From Laccaria trichodermophora (taxonomy: Eukaryota; Basidiomycota; Agaricomycetes; Agaricales; Hydnangiaceae): DNA of 64,000 nt. The DNA is taken from assembly GCA_018417955.1 (NCBI GenBank), contig JACTVC010000001.1, positions 1,054,001 to 1,118,000 on the forward strand. Reading direction: 5' to 3'. Below the pieces are notes generated by a model. The model was given only the letters and a program-made list of their open reading frames with translations, did not search any database and was not told where the DNA came from. Shown here piece after piece: positions 30,946-44,312 of the stretch. Within the stretch, counting starts at the first letter, position 1. Each line of letters begins with the position of its first letter. A program made the position numbers and the translations under genes.

Positions 30946-33900
30946 CATCCAACAGAGACAAAGTTGAGAAACACACCTCGGATATGCTTGATGAAAGTGT
31001 GCCCTCTTCGACGATTTGCGTCTCCTCCCAGTCGTCTGCGAGTGATTGTTGGCTGTCGATCTGGGTCTCGACCAATGTGCCGGCGTCGGAAGGAGCCAGT
31101 GCATCGGACATCGTGATGTCTGCCTGGGAGTCTGGCTCGAGAGGAGATGCGTGTTCCTCCGCCTTCTTCTTGACCATCGGCTTGTTGCTTTTGCTAGGCA
31201 TCATACTGAACAAGGTTGCCTGTCGGGGTCCATCTTTCTTCTCCTTCTCCTTGCCCTTCACATTCGCCGCTGGGCCTGTGATGCAACACCTCATCAGCGA
31301 CATGGGTTGAACAAGACTAGAAAAGTTTTACGCTTCCGGACAGGATTTTCTGACTCCACATCGTCAACCTTTTCAAAGAAACTCTCGCTTTTGAGAATCG
31401 TTTTACTCTCCACTCTTCGGGCAAAAGGGTTTCGAGTAGATTCTTGACCAGGTTTACGAGCGAATGGATTGGCTTCTGAAAGGAAAGGAAGGTTAGCTCT
31501 CTTTTGAAAGGGGAATCTAGAAAATAGTGTTCACTTTGTTTCGGTGGGGGCATTGATAAGTCAGAGCCAGGGAAGGAATCTTCTATCTCAGTCCGTTTCC
31601 GTTTATCGAGGGGGGTCGGAGACTGCGTGAACGATGAGACATCATTTGCTATTGTTCGTTCCAGGGTTTGCGATGCAGGTGCGACAGAAGTGTATCGTGT
31701 TTTTTCGATGATAGGTACTGTGACCCGCGCCATCCCTGGCCTCTCAATTGTAGGGGGTGGCCGCACATCACTAAGAGGGTCGTAGCGTGAAGATGATGAA
31801 ACTCCATTCAGAGCAACAATTTGACGGGCAGGAGGATCGGGTTTCAACCATCTCTTGCGCTTGTTCCTCGCCAGAACGGCTCTCTCTTCGCCTTCCTCGC
31901 GCTCATTCTTCAACATCTCCACTTTTTCCTTGAAACCAATGAGATGATAGAATTCTGCAATTTTCATGGCAGCATCGAAGGATGTAAGGTGATGGAGGAG
32001 TTTGGTGAGCTCGATAGCTCGAGGGATGTTGTCCGCCTTGCAAGCTGCTTGAATTAGCATAATGAATTCTTTATCAACAGCTCGTTCCCGCGTAACAATG
32101 TCGTCTGTAGTAAGTTCATCGTCTAGCGAGTCCAAGGCAATTTGCATGAGCAGAAGCTCTCGCTCTACTCTATCAGAACAATCAGCGAGTGGATCTGTTG
32201 TGAGGTCGATGGAACATACTGCTCTTCTCGTGCTTCTTCTCTTCGGAAAGGCATACGAACCGGAAGTTCTTGAATCAAAGGCCTTGGGAACCCTGGATGT
32301 TCTTGTCTTCCCTTGCCGCGATGATAGCTGTCAGTCTATTCGGAAATTTCAAACTAGGGATGTTCTTTTTACCTTTAAGATGAGACACATGAAATTACTA
32401 CCCGTGATACCAATTGGCCAATATGACTCGTCCTTTCCTTGTCGTCGTTCAAGGAGATTGGTGTCCATGACTCTAGCCCAGGACGCGTGGTGGGGAATTC
32501 GATATTTTGTAAGCACATGCACCCATCCTGTGCTGTCGTACATTGCTGGAGCCTGTAGAAAAGCTTGAACTTGATGTTTAAATATGAGATTCACACAACG
32601 TACACCTTGGTCTGTTATACCAATCCACTTCAGCGTATGTCCCTTCGGCACAGGGAGAATGTCTCTCTGTCGAACGCTGAAATCTTCAAAGTTGACGATG
32701 GTGTAAGAAAGATTTTGGGAGCCTATCACAATGACCCATGCGTTTTAGTTAAGGAAACAGCGATTATTACGACAACCCACCATCGATGGTTGTGGACCCA
32801 GCTCGGTGGACAACGAAGACCCACTCTGCGCTTGCAACCATAGAGACAAAATCGCCTCCAAGTGCCATAATACGCCTTTCTCGACCAGTGCCACTCAGAA
32901 ACGTTAAATCACTTTCAGTCGTCGCGACGACGACATTGCCCAATCCCTCCAAGTCACTGTCGCCCGCATTGCGCACAGGCGGTAGGCCGCCTACTGCGAC
33001 ACCCAAAACTCGAATATTTGTTCGTTTTAATGGGTAGGTCCACTCCTTTTGTGAGTTTTCGGAGCTGAAAGGTCGAAATAGCACCTGGGCTGGATGGTCA
33101 TTCTCTGGTTGGCAAGCGAAGACTGTGCCACGTTCGCCTTGGGTTCGGTTAGCCTTTACAAAGTGGGACACTTCACAACATTCTTACCAATATAACCAAG
33201 GTCATACTTGAAATGGTCGGTGAAATGATATCCTTTTCGCATCGAACGATCAAACAATTCAACAGTAACAATGTGGTGGGTATCTTGGTCCGTGACCTCA
33301 ATGACCCCAAGCATGTTGTAAGCTTTCGCAAACGAAGATAAGCGGACGGATAATCACGAGTGGAAAATATATTACCCAGATACCTCTTCCTGTGTTCCAT
33401 GGGCGTTGAACCAGGCTGGAAAGGCGGTTGAGCCTTCGTTATGCTTACTAGCAGAGGGAAATGTAAGTTCAAGTATCGTTCTTGAGAGATGTGCCTGCCC
33501 ACCCATCTCCTTGACAAACCCGTTGCTAATCTTCGTCACCTCCGGTTCGTCATTCAACGCTCCATCCATATCGTCAACAATCCAGTTGTCGTCCAGCATG
33601 GCTTCATCCAGATCAACTTCAAACGGATCATCTCCCAGAGCGTTTAGAGCGTCGTCGCCACCATCTCCAAAAAGGTTGATGCTCCCCTTGGGTTTTACTT
33701 GGGTAGTGGCGGAACTATTGGTGACTATCGACTGCTTAGTGGGGTCAGGGAGTGTGTCGGGGATGGGCTTGGGCCAGCGAGTAAACACCCCTTCAGAATC
33801 CGTCCATGCAATGAGATTCTGTCGTGGGCTGAATGCGATCTGCGTGACCGTTGAACCAGGATTTCCAATATGGCTAGAAATCACACTGTAACGACGCTGT

Positions 33901-35065
33901 GGGACATATACGTGTGTCAACTTACCTTGTAACAACCCGCCTCGTTTGGGTTGACCATATGTGTACCCATGATTGAATTGCGGTAATGAGATAGACGCCG
34001 TTGGGAGAAAGCGTCATTGCGGTAACAGCACCCATGACATTTTTGTCGGTGAAAGTGGAACCGGTCATCTTGGCCCAGTTAGAGCGAGATATGGTCACAA
34101 TTTCTGCATAAAAAGCTTCAAAACAAGTCAATGGTGCAAAAGGGTAGGCGTACCGTGACCCTTGGAAGCAACATAGAAGTATTCTCCCGACGTATGCCAG
34201 ACTATTGAGCAGTCATACGAGAATTCAGGTGACCTAGGACTTATAAGTTGATTGAAAGGAATTGTTACGTCTCCCATACTCTTGATCAATCACCACGGGG
34301 ATGAGTCCTTCTATCGTCTTCTCCAACCTTGGCTGGTCCACTGACATATCCCAAATCATAATCTTGCCATCGCAGGAACACGTTGTCTAAAAGAACGATG
34401 TTCAGGGGCAAGTAACAACCAAAATTTCTCCCACTGACTAAAAGGTTTCCGGACGGGTGCCAGGTAACGCTTCGTACGGGAGATGTGTAGCCCTCTAGTC
34501 TGTTGACCTTGAGGATGTCTTCCATATCGACCACCTTCACAAATAGCTCGCTTATACATTATCAAGATATGAGAACGTCACAATGCGAGGAGATGCTCAC
34601 TCTGAGGCAACCGCTACCCTTCTTCCCTTTGGGTCTATTGCTATGCATCGTACGGCAACGCCGGCGGCAGAGGTCAATGGTGCATCAAACGAGACCGAAT
34701 CCTTAGAATACCGCCGTACTTCAGTATCTTCACTGCTAGAAAGCCAACAATCATCCTACGGAAACGAAACACAGGGATGAGTACACCGAAGTAAAAGTAG
34801 GTATCCTTGATACGCACTGCAGTTGCCACCCAAGTCACAGCTCCTTCCGCTTCAGCAGCGGTGTCGGGCTCATTCTCAGCTCCTTCGTTGACGTTCCATA
34901 TGCGCACGATACAGTCTTGGCCACCAGTGAATACACGTCTACGAGAAAAACATCAGTAACGCAGTTGTTATGATGTTTAGAACGGCTAACGTACGCGCCA
35001 TCCTTCGAAAACGCCAAGCATGTGTGTCCTCGACCATGTGATGAGCTCGTTATTAGTTTTGACAT
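30912..35065 (-). CDS. ctf4: Ctf4/Mcl1/WDHD1 replisome hub protein
   Basis: Starts at ATG 35065 ([20 protein letters not shown]) and runs through about 15 exons. The N-terminal WD40 propeller is clear ([74 protein letters not shown]). An acidic linker follows ([20 protein letters not shown]), then the SepB-type central propeller ([40 protein letters not shown]) and the helical domain ending in a basic/disordered tail. Ctf4 couples the CMG helicase to polymerase alpha and cohesion factors. The end is uncertain: a 53-nt intron (GTGTGT...CCAG) after SSSISE leads to DLN and a stop at 30912; reading through instead gives a frame open to 30701. The acceptor and stop lie in duplicated uve1 3' sequence. 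Confidence 0.9.
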
Positions 35066-35285
35066 TGCACAGAGCAGGAGAAGTGTAACAAGTTGTGTAC
35101 TAGGCGCGTCAGGGGAAAACACGCTTGTCACATGGTCATCGCATGTGTGACAATGACATACTACAACTACACGCTCACTCGTTTGAAGGGTGGTGTTGGG
35201 GTGGTGCTGACTACTATCTAGTGATTATTGAACGCTAATCGTACCATTCATATCCTAAGGGACGTACGTAAAAAAGCTACTGGAA

Positions 35286-38270
35286 CTACGTATGGACCTC
35301 CAATTCAAAATCAGACTCCTCACTCTCCCCACCTTCAGCGTCTCCTTTTGATGCTTGACCACCACCAGTGTCTCCTTGAGCCTCAGGTTTCGATACAACG
35401 TCCATAGCACTATCTTTCAAAGAGGCTTCCATCATCCCTACTTCCTTCTCCTTCAACGAATAATCCGGGCTCTGGACGGGGGCACCGGAGAAGAAAGAGT
35501 CAGTCAGTGAGCTCACCGTTGTCACTGCCATATCTAAAACGGCTTCCACTCGTTTTCTCAGGGCCTCGTTTGTGCTGGTAACCACCTGCCCAGCACCATT
35601 AACACCAACCACTGGTTCATTGCAATGCAAGTACTCACTAATGACAACAGATCAATTTGCGCAATCGCCTCGTCAAGCCGGACGACCAACAAGGATGCTT
35701 CGCGGTCATTTTCGCCTTGCTCTGGTTCTTCTTCCGGATCATCAGGCACGTGAAGCTCGACTTCGCCAAAATGTGCCTCCAAAAATAGGGCGAGGCGTCT
35801 TATACGTATCACTCCCGCTGCGTCGCCTTCCGGGTCGGCGTGCGGATGTGAATGCGAGTGTGAATGCGAATGCGAATGAGGTTGCGTAGTCACTGGATTG
35901 AACGTCAATCGGCAAAGCTCGAGCTCACCACAATCATTTTCAAGAACATACGTTTCACCGAAGCAGGGCTTTTGTCGATACCAGTAATCAGGGACAGTGT
36001 AGAGTCCGCCACCATATCGTTACTTGCACTTGATTCCCATTCCAGAGTTAGTTCGTGTTCTTGGCTTTGCTTCACATCCACAACGCCCATGACCTACAAG
36101 GGTTCGTCTCAGTCTCTTGAATCAATAACAAAGCATACCCGCATGGTGGCAACACCGTCAGTGCTCAAACCTTCCTCCACAGACCCGTACATCCCCTCTA
36201 GGTGCCAGCGGATTAAATCCCATCGCACACCCACGACAATTTTTTGTCGTTGCGTAACCGTGCATGTTGAAAGACCAGCGAAATCGCGCAGGTCACGAGG
36301 GTCAAGAAGAGTGTATGAGTAGTCTTTAGCAACCAGTAATCCGGAGAGTAAGTCGTTTGTCTGAGGAGGTTTGTCCGCCAAGGTACCAATGGCCTGTGCC
36401 GCGGTCAGCAAGGCACTTCATCTGGACAATATAATAATACCTTGGCCACTCGTTCTCCGCGGAAAGATAGTTGTAGGGTCTCAAGGTTACGAGGCGTATG
36501 AATCTTCACATCCTCATCTCTTTCTTTGAACCGAGATGTCATAGCTCCGCGTAGTCGACCCATCGCTGTCTGCTCGCCATGAACCAAAACCTGAAGTGTG
36601 ATGTGGAAATGTTATTGGGTACACATGAGTGGACAGACGACTCAAGGACGCACCACATGCTGGGCTTTGACCAATTCAATGAATTCAGAGTTTTGTGAGT
36701 AGTCGACGTGAGCGCTGAACGAAACGTAGTCAACGGAGATCTTCCTCGGTATTGTCGTGCCTTTCAGTGAAGTGAATTCTTCCGGCTCAGTCATGATGTC
36801 CTAGAAGACAAAGGGAGGATTGAGCTCATAATCTTTGATGACCAAGAACGCGCCAGATGGGATTTGAGCGAGAGAAAGAAAGTCCATTGCATTATGTTAT
36901 ATACAGTGAACATCAAACATCGTAGATAACCACCCCCAAATATGGACCAGTTGTCACTCACCCTGGCTAAAGTTCCCTCAATCGAGTATCCAGTGATGAT
37001 TAGGCCATTTCGAGCGTCGGGAGCCCAAAGTTCAAACAGTTCCCGGCTCGGTCCGACTTGCATAAAACCTGGACTGGCAAGGACGACGCAGGGAGGACCT
37101 TCAGCGATTTTCTTCTCCCAACCTCTTGTTTGCGGCACATTTGATATGTGTCTACGTGATTGGATGAAGGTCAGTAGAATGTATTTGACGGAGGTGTTAG
37201 TAAACGCACTTGAAAACAAAAGGGTTGTCTCGTTTGGCGAATCTTGAGCGAATGTTATTATTCATGGTATGAATGTAAGTTTGGTACACGGCCATACACT
37301 TGCGGGCTAGACTGGAAGCGTAGTAGATGGGAACGTTATGAAGATCTGGATGCTTCTTCCAGTATTCGTCCAAGATAAGAAGAAGCTCCTGCGCTCGGCC
37401 GAGAGCAAATGCTGGGAGGAGAACATGGCCACCGCGGCGAATGATGGAATGAACCAAATTTGTAAAACGTTGTTCCTTCTCTTCCCGACCTTCCAAGCTT
37501 TGAACACCATACGTACTTTCTACAATGAGAACATCAGGTCGCACTGATGGCAGTTCAGCTTTGACGAGATGTCGATCTTCCTCCCGTGAGTAATCTCCAG
37601 TGTAGAGTATCTTCAAACCAGCAATGTCAATGAGAAACATGCAAGCCCCCAGGACGTGACCAGCGTGATATGGTGTGAAGGAGACACCGGAGCAAATCGT
37701 TATTAGTTGATGGGCTGAAACCGGAATGATAGATGCCAGAGACATAGTCATATCCAAGGGAGAGAACAGCGCATCGGACGTTGAAGATCTAGTACGCAGA
37801 TCAGAAGATATCACAGGAGAGCTGGTCATTCGAACCCCATGCGAACATAGTCTTGCATCATGAACTTGTGAACAGCTTTTGTTGGATGTGTCATGTATAC
37901 CTTGCCTTTTCCGTCGCGGAAATTTGTCTTGAAGGTGATTAGTTGGATATTTACATCAAGGCGACAGTGTTACCTTCTCTGTGATGTATGTCAGAGCAGC
38001 AGCGTGGTCTAAGTGAAAGCTAAAGTCGACGTTAATACAAGATGAGGCTGAAAATGAAGCCAGTCATACGCACTGAGTAATTAGAATTGCATCCACAGTG
38101 CTCCAATCAAGCTCGTCGATGAACGGAAGGGACGCGATTCCATTATAAGCAGGATGAACACCAGTGTCGCAGACGATCGTTCTTCCACGGTATTGCAACA
38201 CACAGCAAGATCGTCCGACTTCCTGGCCAGCACCCAGCATTGTCACACTTAGTGTAGGGGCGTCAGCCAT
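35286..38270 (-). CDS. ysh1: mRNA 3'-end processing endonuclease Ysh1/CPSF73
   Basis: Starts at ATG 38270 ([19 protein letters not shown]) and ends at TAG 35286-35288, with about ten exons. The metallo-beta-lactamase signature HFHLDHAA is formed across the first intron (38079/38020 region), followed by [51 protein letters not shown], the beta-CASP region ([20 protein letters not shown]) and [43 protein letters not shown]. It is the zinc nuclease of the cleavage and polyadenylation factor and cuts pre-mRNA before the poly(A) tail is added. The C-terminal domain contains a His-Ser repeat (35841-35882) and a long acidic tail. It is divergent from the small gene at 38379, with 108 bp between starts. 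Confidence 0.95.
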
Positions 38271-38378
38271 GGCGTTGAGTTGTCCAAGTTGGTGGAGGGA
38301 TTATTGTCGTGGACGTTCAAGGCAAGGAAATATCCGATGATGTAAGCACTCGACCTCTCTTTTCTTCGTCGTGACTCT

Positions 38379-38698
38379 ATGGCGCACCAGAAGCGCACAA
38401 AATCTACCGCTAACGGAGGGAAAAAACAAGCCGCAGCCAAGCAGGCTTTGAATAAAAAGAAGAAAACTTCCTTGAAATGCAAAAACGACGAATTACGAGG
38501 CTTTCTCGACAGCCAGGCTCAGTCCCTCCACTCCTTGTCAACCGTATGTTCAAAAGCATTATATACACTTCATTTCGTGTTCATTCCACAGTTTAGGTGC
38601 ATGATAATGCAAAAATCTACCTCGAGGACTCCTCGCAAAACATGTCAGAGTCATTGAATCATTTGAATGACTTGACCGCAACATTTCGCAATCTTTGA
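38379..38698 (+). CDS. Small basic protein, unknown; possible frameshifted longer gene
   Basis: Two exons, 38379-38543 and 38597-38698, joined in phase 0 (GTATGT...TTTAG), give 88 residues. The N-terminus is strongly basic (KKQAAAKQALNKKKKTSLK), followed by an amphipathic helix (DELRGFLDSQAQSLHSL) and a second helix (DNAKIYLEDSSQNMSESLNH). The frame stops at TGA 38696, but a different frame continues from the same spot with similar helical character (SLIGNLAHLRTSIDRVDCAL) to about 38920. So either the protein really ends here, or one base is missing or an intron is unseen. No family recognised. Confidence 0.5.
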
Positions 38699-39207
38699 TT
38701 GGGAATCTCGCGCACTTGAGAACTTCAATCGACAGAGTCGATTGTGCCCTCAAAGCCTGTAAGGTCAAGGTTTGTCGCCATATTTTTAATTTGGAAACAT
38801 CGTTCATGGTCATTAGCAGATTATGGTTTCTCAAATCATCCGGTGCCACCCCAAATGTCAAGAGGCACTTCCTGGATATGTCGTCCTCATTCCCTCGACA
38901 AGACAGGAGCTTGATAATCTGACCACGGAGACTCCATCACATCGGTGCATTTAGCATTCAGCACATAGCGCTCACCGCGGCCCTTTGTTGTATAATTCAG
39001 AGTCAGAACCAAGTATATTCAAACGACTTCCTACATAACATCATAAAGAGAGTTGGATGTATGTATGTACTGGTACAAAAAGCACTCAAGGGTAACGAAG
39101 AGGAAAACACCAAGACCTGTGTCCATCAACAAGCAAAATCCACAAACGCAGTGAGATACGAAATTACAACAATCAAGCAATCCCAACCAAAGCAAAACGT
39201 GAAGCAC

Positions 39208-42200
39208 CTAACTGATATCCTCCCAAGGAGGCTGACGAGGCCCACCAATAGAAAGCTTGCCCATCAACTTCCTCTGCTTAAGATTCTTAACTTCAGTATT
39301 AATGAGATCGCGAAGACGTTCGAGGTCCAAACTTCTTTCCGCGCGAGAGCCCATTAGAATGTTGCGCCAGATACCAGCAGCGGCAACCGAGTTGTCAATG
39401 GGGAGCTGCAAGGGCCGATGCAGACGAACCATTTTCTGCATGAGGTGGTCTGGGCTTGGGTACATTGCGTTTGGCCAAGCAACACGGATCGCAAACCACC
39501 ATCCGAGAGGCTATAACAACCATCAACTTCAAAATCTAAAACCCGGTAACGATGAAAACTCACTCGACCGTCAGGGAGGGTCCGCTCAGGGTACGAGTCG
39601 TACGTCGTCAAAGCACCATCAGGAAGGGAGAACCTGCATCGCATGAGTGATAGAAAGAAACGAGGACTCCAGGCGGACATACCTGTGGACCACCCAATGA
39701 CTTGGATCTGAACGGTGCTTCGCCAGAACAACTATAAGGCGAGGCATCCCTTCCAAACCAAACGGACTCCACAAATCCCTCAACATTCCACACGCATCAC
39801 CATGCCTGCCATTGAAAACGGCATTGCTGATAGCATCGGCCATGTTGGGTGGTACAAAGAGTCGATCAACAATACCTTGCGGACTGTCAGTCAGCCTTGC
39901 GCGAACATAACGCTTGTAAGTCTGAGTCGACCAAATGCTCAGTGCAACCTCGTCGACCTGTTGTCCACGTGTAGTACTGTTCAAAGCGTGCTCTAGCTCG
40001 TTTGATGACCAAATGATAGCCCAGCTAAGAAGTCGCGCATGAATCCGCTGCCAAGGCGGGAGCTGCTGTGATTCTGTACCATAGTCGAGCGAATTCCACG
40101 GTCCTTGTGGATGAACGGCCATTTGCTTGTCATCATTCTCTCCAGGAAGTGCGGGAAGGGGTGGCGAAGAAGAACCACCGCGGTCCGGGCTTTCAGCATT
40201 GGCATCTGGGATTGTAGGTATGCCAGAGGGAGCAACTGGGTGTCCATTGTCTTCCTCAAAATCATCCTGGTCGTCGTCCCGAGCGATTTCCCATGTGTGA
40301 TGGGAAAGCTGACTCTCCTGAGGCTTCTTTTGTCGGAGTTTATATAACTCTTCCTCGAGGAATTGTTGGCCGGGGGAATCATCTCGATCGTCCGACATGC
40401 CATATACAAAGCTCTTCTGTGACCGAGTCTCCCCATCGGTGCGTGGTGGCCGTTGAGTCTGCGTTTCTGTCATATCATCAAACTCGCGCTCATTTCCGTT
40501 CTCGTCCAACACGACCTCCGTATCAGGCGAATGGTACATCGAATCAGCCAAGGTGCCAGTAGGCTGTGTTTGAATGTTGACGGTTTGTGTCCTCGGTGTA
40601 GTGGTATATTCATCGCCTTCGTAAGCAAATCTAGAACCTCCACCACCGAATGAACGATCTTGAATGGTTTTCAGATTCTCGATTTTTGGTCCCAAGCTCT
40701 CAATCCGCTGCTGCATCAACACAAGTTCGCGCTTGATATCTGTTGCCCATGTAGGTGGTTCCTAGATATACTTCATGAGAGTTCTGCACATATGAGTGGA
40801 AACAATGCGTACATCTGATGGTTGATCTGACCGATGGTGAACGCTAGGGTCATGATCATAGTACGACTTCTTGTACTGTTTGATTGACTGAAGGGCAATA
40901 TAGCTCACAAAGAAAAGGACGAGATAAAGATAGAGCGTACCTCGGTATCGTACTTCATCCCCAGCTTTTTCACCCGTTGCCTCACAGCTTTCCTCAGTGC
41001 CCTCCGCACAACCTCGTGGAGGGAATCATCGCCCTCTTTGTGAAGCAAGGCACAAAGATCTGGATCATGATAGTGGCTTGTATACTCTGGCTCCAAGGAG
41101 GCAGCATAGTACGAAGTTTGAGGTGTGCGAGTGCCCATAAGTGCGTCATGAACAATTTGAGCTTCCTCAGGGTCCAGCCCTTCTGGTGAATGGGGGCGTG
41201 CTGGTGTTGGTGTCTTAGCGCGATCCTTGCTCACGCGGGACGGGGAACTAATAAAGGAAGCTGATTTAGAGTTGGCGACTGAGGGCTGCTTGGCGATTGA
41301 GAGTTGTGATGGTGCCTTTCCGCCATTCAAATTGGATGGCGGTCTGGACGGCATATTTGAGGGAGGTTTAGTCGACTCCTTTTCTTCTTCTTCGGGAATG
41401 ACGAGTGCACGACCCCTCACCGCAGCGTGTAACAGGTCCTCTGTCGTTGGAGCGTGTCGGTATGGGGAGAAAGGTCGGCTTTGATGACCACCGCCTCCAG
41501 ACAAGACCGATCCGTGATGGGGGGAGCGACCTGCCGAAATGGCTTATCAGATCAAACTCGTGGAATCCAAAATGATCAGCAAAATCACGTACTCTGACCA
41601 TTCAGTGTCGGCTTCATCTGAGAAGGGGAATCAGAGGGAGAGATCGAAGCTGCTTTGGACCGTGCACGTGCTATAGACACGGGTGAGGTGGGTCTATCGA
41701 AATGGGTATCGCCATCACCCATTCTACTCTCAGGCAGGGGTGGGTAAACAGATCCTTTCAAGTTCGATCTGGCCGAGACGGGTGACATAGGTCCCTGTTC
41801 TCGGTTAGTCCCTGCCCGACTTTGTGATCGGGAACCTTCTTTGGGAGGCTAAAGAAACTTTCGTCAGGATAAAGGTTTTTCGTTTAAATAAAGACCATAC
41901 AGTGGGCGCTCCTTGGCCAGAGAACGTCGACTGAGCTTTATTCGAGGCCTTGGATTGGAGAGGGCGAGAGTTTGAAGCAGGGCTTTTCGCAACGTCTGAT
42001 ACGGGAGCTTTGGCAGGCTGACCTGATGTCATCCTCATATCCAACCAGGGAACCGCAGGATTTGGCTTGCCCATGCCGTGCATCCAGGTTTGCTGTACCG
42101 ACTCAGAACAACACGCGGACAAAATTTGAGAACGAACATACATTCCAGGAAAGATGTGCAGCAGGAACTCCGTCGTCCACTGGCAACGGTCCAAAGTTTC

Positions 42201-42803
42201 CAAAGGACGGTCCAGAGTCATAAGATTCATATTTGGGACCAGGTGGGTCATGAGGGCCGGGTTCGCGCTGTGGTTGATATCAGGAGGCGCTTAAAAGGTA
42301 TCTTTTGGAAAAACTCACAATAGGAAGAGCTGTATCTCCACCTTCGGATCTCAGGCCCTCCTGAACATTAGAGTCCGCATCGTCTCCGTTAATATCATCA
42401 TGATGGGCATTATTTCCGTTCGTGTAACGAGTGGGTGAGCTGGGAAGTTCGGGAAGGGTACGGTTAGCTTGGCTTCTGGGCGCTGGGGAATATATTCGCT
42501 GTGGTGAGTGGGGACTATTCTGGTTCTCGAGCATGCGCTGATAATTGTCGGTATCTGCTATTGAGCGCGGAGCTGTGGTATCTGGTTCGTCGCCCTCTCT
42601 GGACATGCCCTCCAGGTATTGGAGAACTACAATGGGCGTTAGCCGAGAGCGAGGCATTAACTCGGTCGCACAAACCTTTCTCATTTGCGCCTATAACAAA
42701 GAGTGAGTTTGTGTAGAGATAATAAGGTGAGGATACCGTTACCTGGCGTCGAAGAGCGAAGCAAAATAGGTGACAAGACCTCTCCGTTTCCAAGTGCAGA
42801 CAT
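39208..42803 (-). CDS. Large uncharacterised protein with conserved-looking C-terminal domain
   Basis: Starts MSALGNGEVLSPILLRSSTP at ATG 42803; exon 2 is 15 nt (GANEK region, 42712-42698 approx.), and the gene ends at TAG 39208-39210 after about ten exons. The N-terminal two thirds is Ser/Pro-rich and disordered (PSRPPSNLNGGKAPSQLS). A short alpha-helical region precedes a Lys-rich stretch (RRALRKAVRQRVKKLGMKYD), then a coiled coil (ELVLMQQRIESLGPKIENLK). The last about 270 residues look globular: WQRIHARLLSWAIIWSSNEL, QTYKRYVRARLTDSPQGIVD, RLIVVLAKHRSDPSHWVVHR, TTYDSYPERTLPDGRPLGWW and SLDLERLRDLINTEVKNLK. I do not recognise a family. Confidence 0.75.
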
Positions 42804-43183
42804 TCTAGTGTGGTGTATGATTCAAGGTGACGCGTAAAGGAGTTTGGTAAAAGCAAGGGCGGTGGGTATAAGAAGGGGAAATGAGAGGCGGGTAAGGGCT
42901 ATGTGTTATAGGCTAGTAGGAAGGATATCGCAGGTGGAGATAACACAGTCAAGTGGAGCAATCCAAGTTGAACAGCAATTTAGAATCGGTGACATTTGAA
43001 CCATGGCCAAACAAGCACAAATACTTCATTGATCAACGACAAAGACTCCGGTGCTTCTGACTGATCCTGACTGAATTTCGAGCCCTGATTATAGTAATGT
43101 TTTTTCTATTCCGAGCCATGACAACTCTACAATAGCAGCACACCAGGTGCAAGCTACACAAGAAAGAAGAAGAGAAACATTTA

Positions 43184-44312
43184 TCACGTGCTGATTGTAC
43201 GCCGGCGGTGATTTTGAAGACCCCTCCTTGCTCGCAAGGCTGCTCGGCGCTCGGCTCGAGTGCGATTACACTTATTAGCTGTGGGGGCAGCAGGTTTCGA
43301 AGACACACTGCTAGCAGTGATAGATGGCGCAGCTATCGCCGTACTACTTGGTACGGTCGTGTTTCCAGAACCGCCGCAAAATGTGATCAAGAGGTTGACC
43401 TATGAATTCAAACTTGTTCATGCAATTTTTCCCCTCAAAAAAAATAGAACGACGGACGTTGTTTTCCTGGCAGGCCACCTGGACCTGATTGTCATCCGGT
43501 ACGAAGAAAGCGGTGTTGCAGTTAGCTGATGAACCTGTTCGAGCGCACAGTGAGCCAAAATTTGTGTCACATTAAAAGCACGAGTGCTACACTTACATGT
43601 TGCTCCCTGCCCGTCACAGCCTCCAAAATAGCTGAACTCTCATATCATCAGCGCTAGGAGAAATCTTGGATTGATATCAAGATTACCTGAACGTCACAGG
43701 CACGGAATAGGCATGTCTAATGCAGCGATCTAGGTCAGTAGATAATGTGAAGACTTCCAACATGATTGCTTACGGAGGGATTAATGAAATGTCTGTGCTC
43801 GAACCACAGCCTGGGCAGGTGGGGTTATTCAATGTCGTTTCCACGAGGGTACAGCCTTCTCCGTTAAGGTCACAATCTCCTGCTGGATATCAGCTTTCAG
43901 AACAAGGTAAAAAATAGCGATTCCTTGCCTGTTTGAAGATACCTAGTTCGTGCTGACATCAGGCCTTCCACGCGCTCAAAGAAATTGGGAAAAACTTACG
44001 CAATGGCAGACGAAAGCGGGCCAGCGCTAATGAAGTCTTCTCCTGAAGAGAGCACGTTTCCCGTCTGGATCAACCGTGGCTAAACACCAACGGTTATCTT
44101 GAATTCAGGAGGCAAAAAAGAATGCATGGCTTACAGACCCGCGCCCGCATCTGAAGGCAGTCGATAAGATACCATTTGGCTGCTGAACAATGAAAATTCA
44201 CTAACCTGTTATCAAACCTGACGATATGTGTCTCCGCAGAGACCAAGACATGGACGAAAAAGGGTAGAAAGCCTAGAATAAAGATGGTGTAGGATAGCGA
44301 AAACATGAACAT
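43184..44312 (-). CDS. Secreted cysteine-rich protein of the fungal 'glycopeptide' type
   Basis: Start at ATG 44312 with a clear signal peptide (MFMFSLSYTIFILGFLPFFV..VSA, cleavage before ETH). Exons include 44312-44206, a 16-nt 44150-44135, 44079-44000, a 14-nt 43942-43929, 43882-43774, then short exons to the stop at 43184. Joined, they read IVRFDNRCGRGSPRLIQTGN, LSSAIAYLQTAGDC, LNGEGCTLVETTLNNPTCPG, GSSTDISLIPPHAYSVPVTF, SYFGGCDGQGATCSSANCNT and a VACQENNVNLLITFCG end, followed by a basic tail. This matches a common basidiomycete secreted family with many disulfides, described as glycopeptide-like. Role unknown; cell wall or interaction with environment is likely. One intron starts with GC (43928). 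Confidence 0.85.

Noticed and set aside
43033..43308. Minus-strand frame of 91 codons at the end of the secreted Cys-rich gene
   Set aside because: Overlaps the last exon of that gene in another frame and starts at a non-ATG codon.
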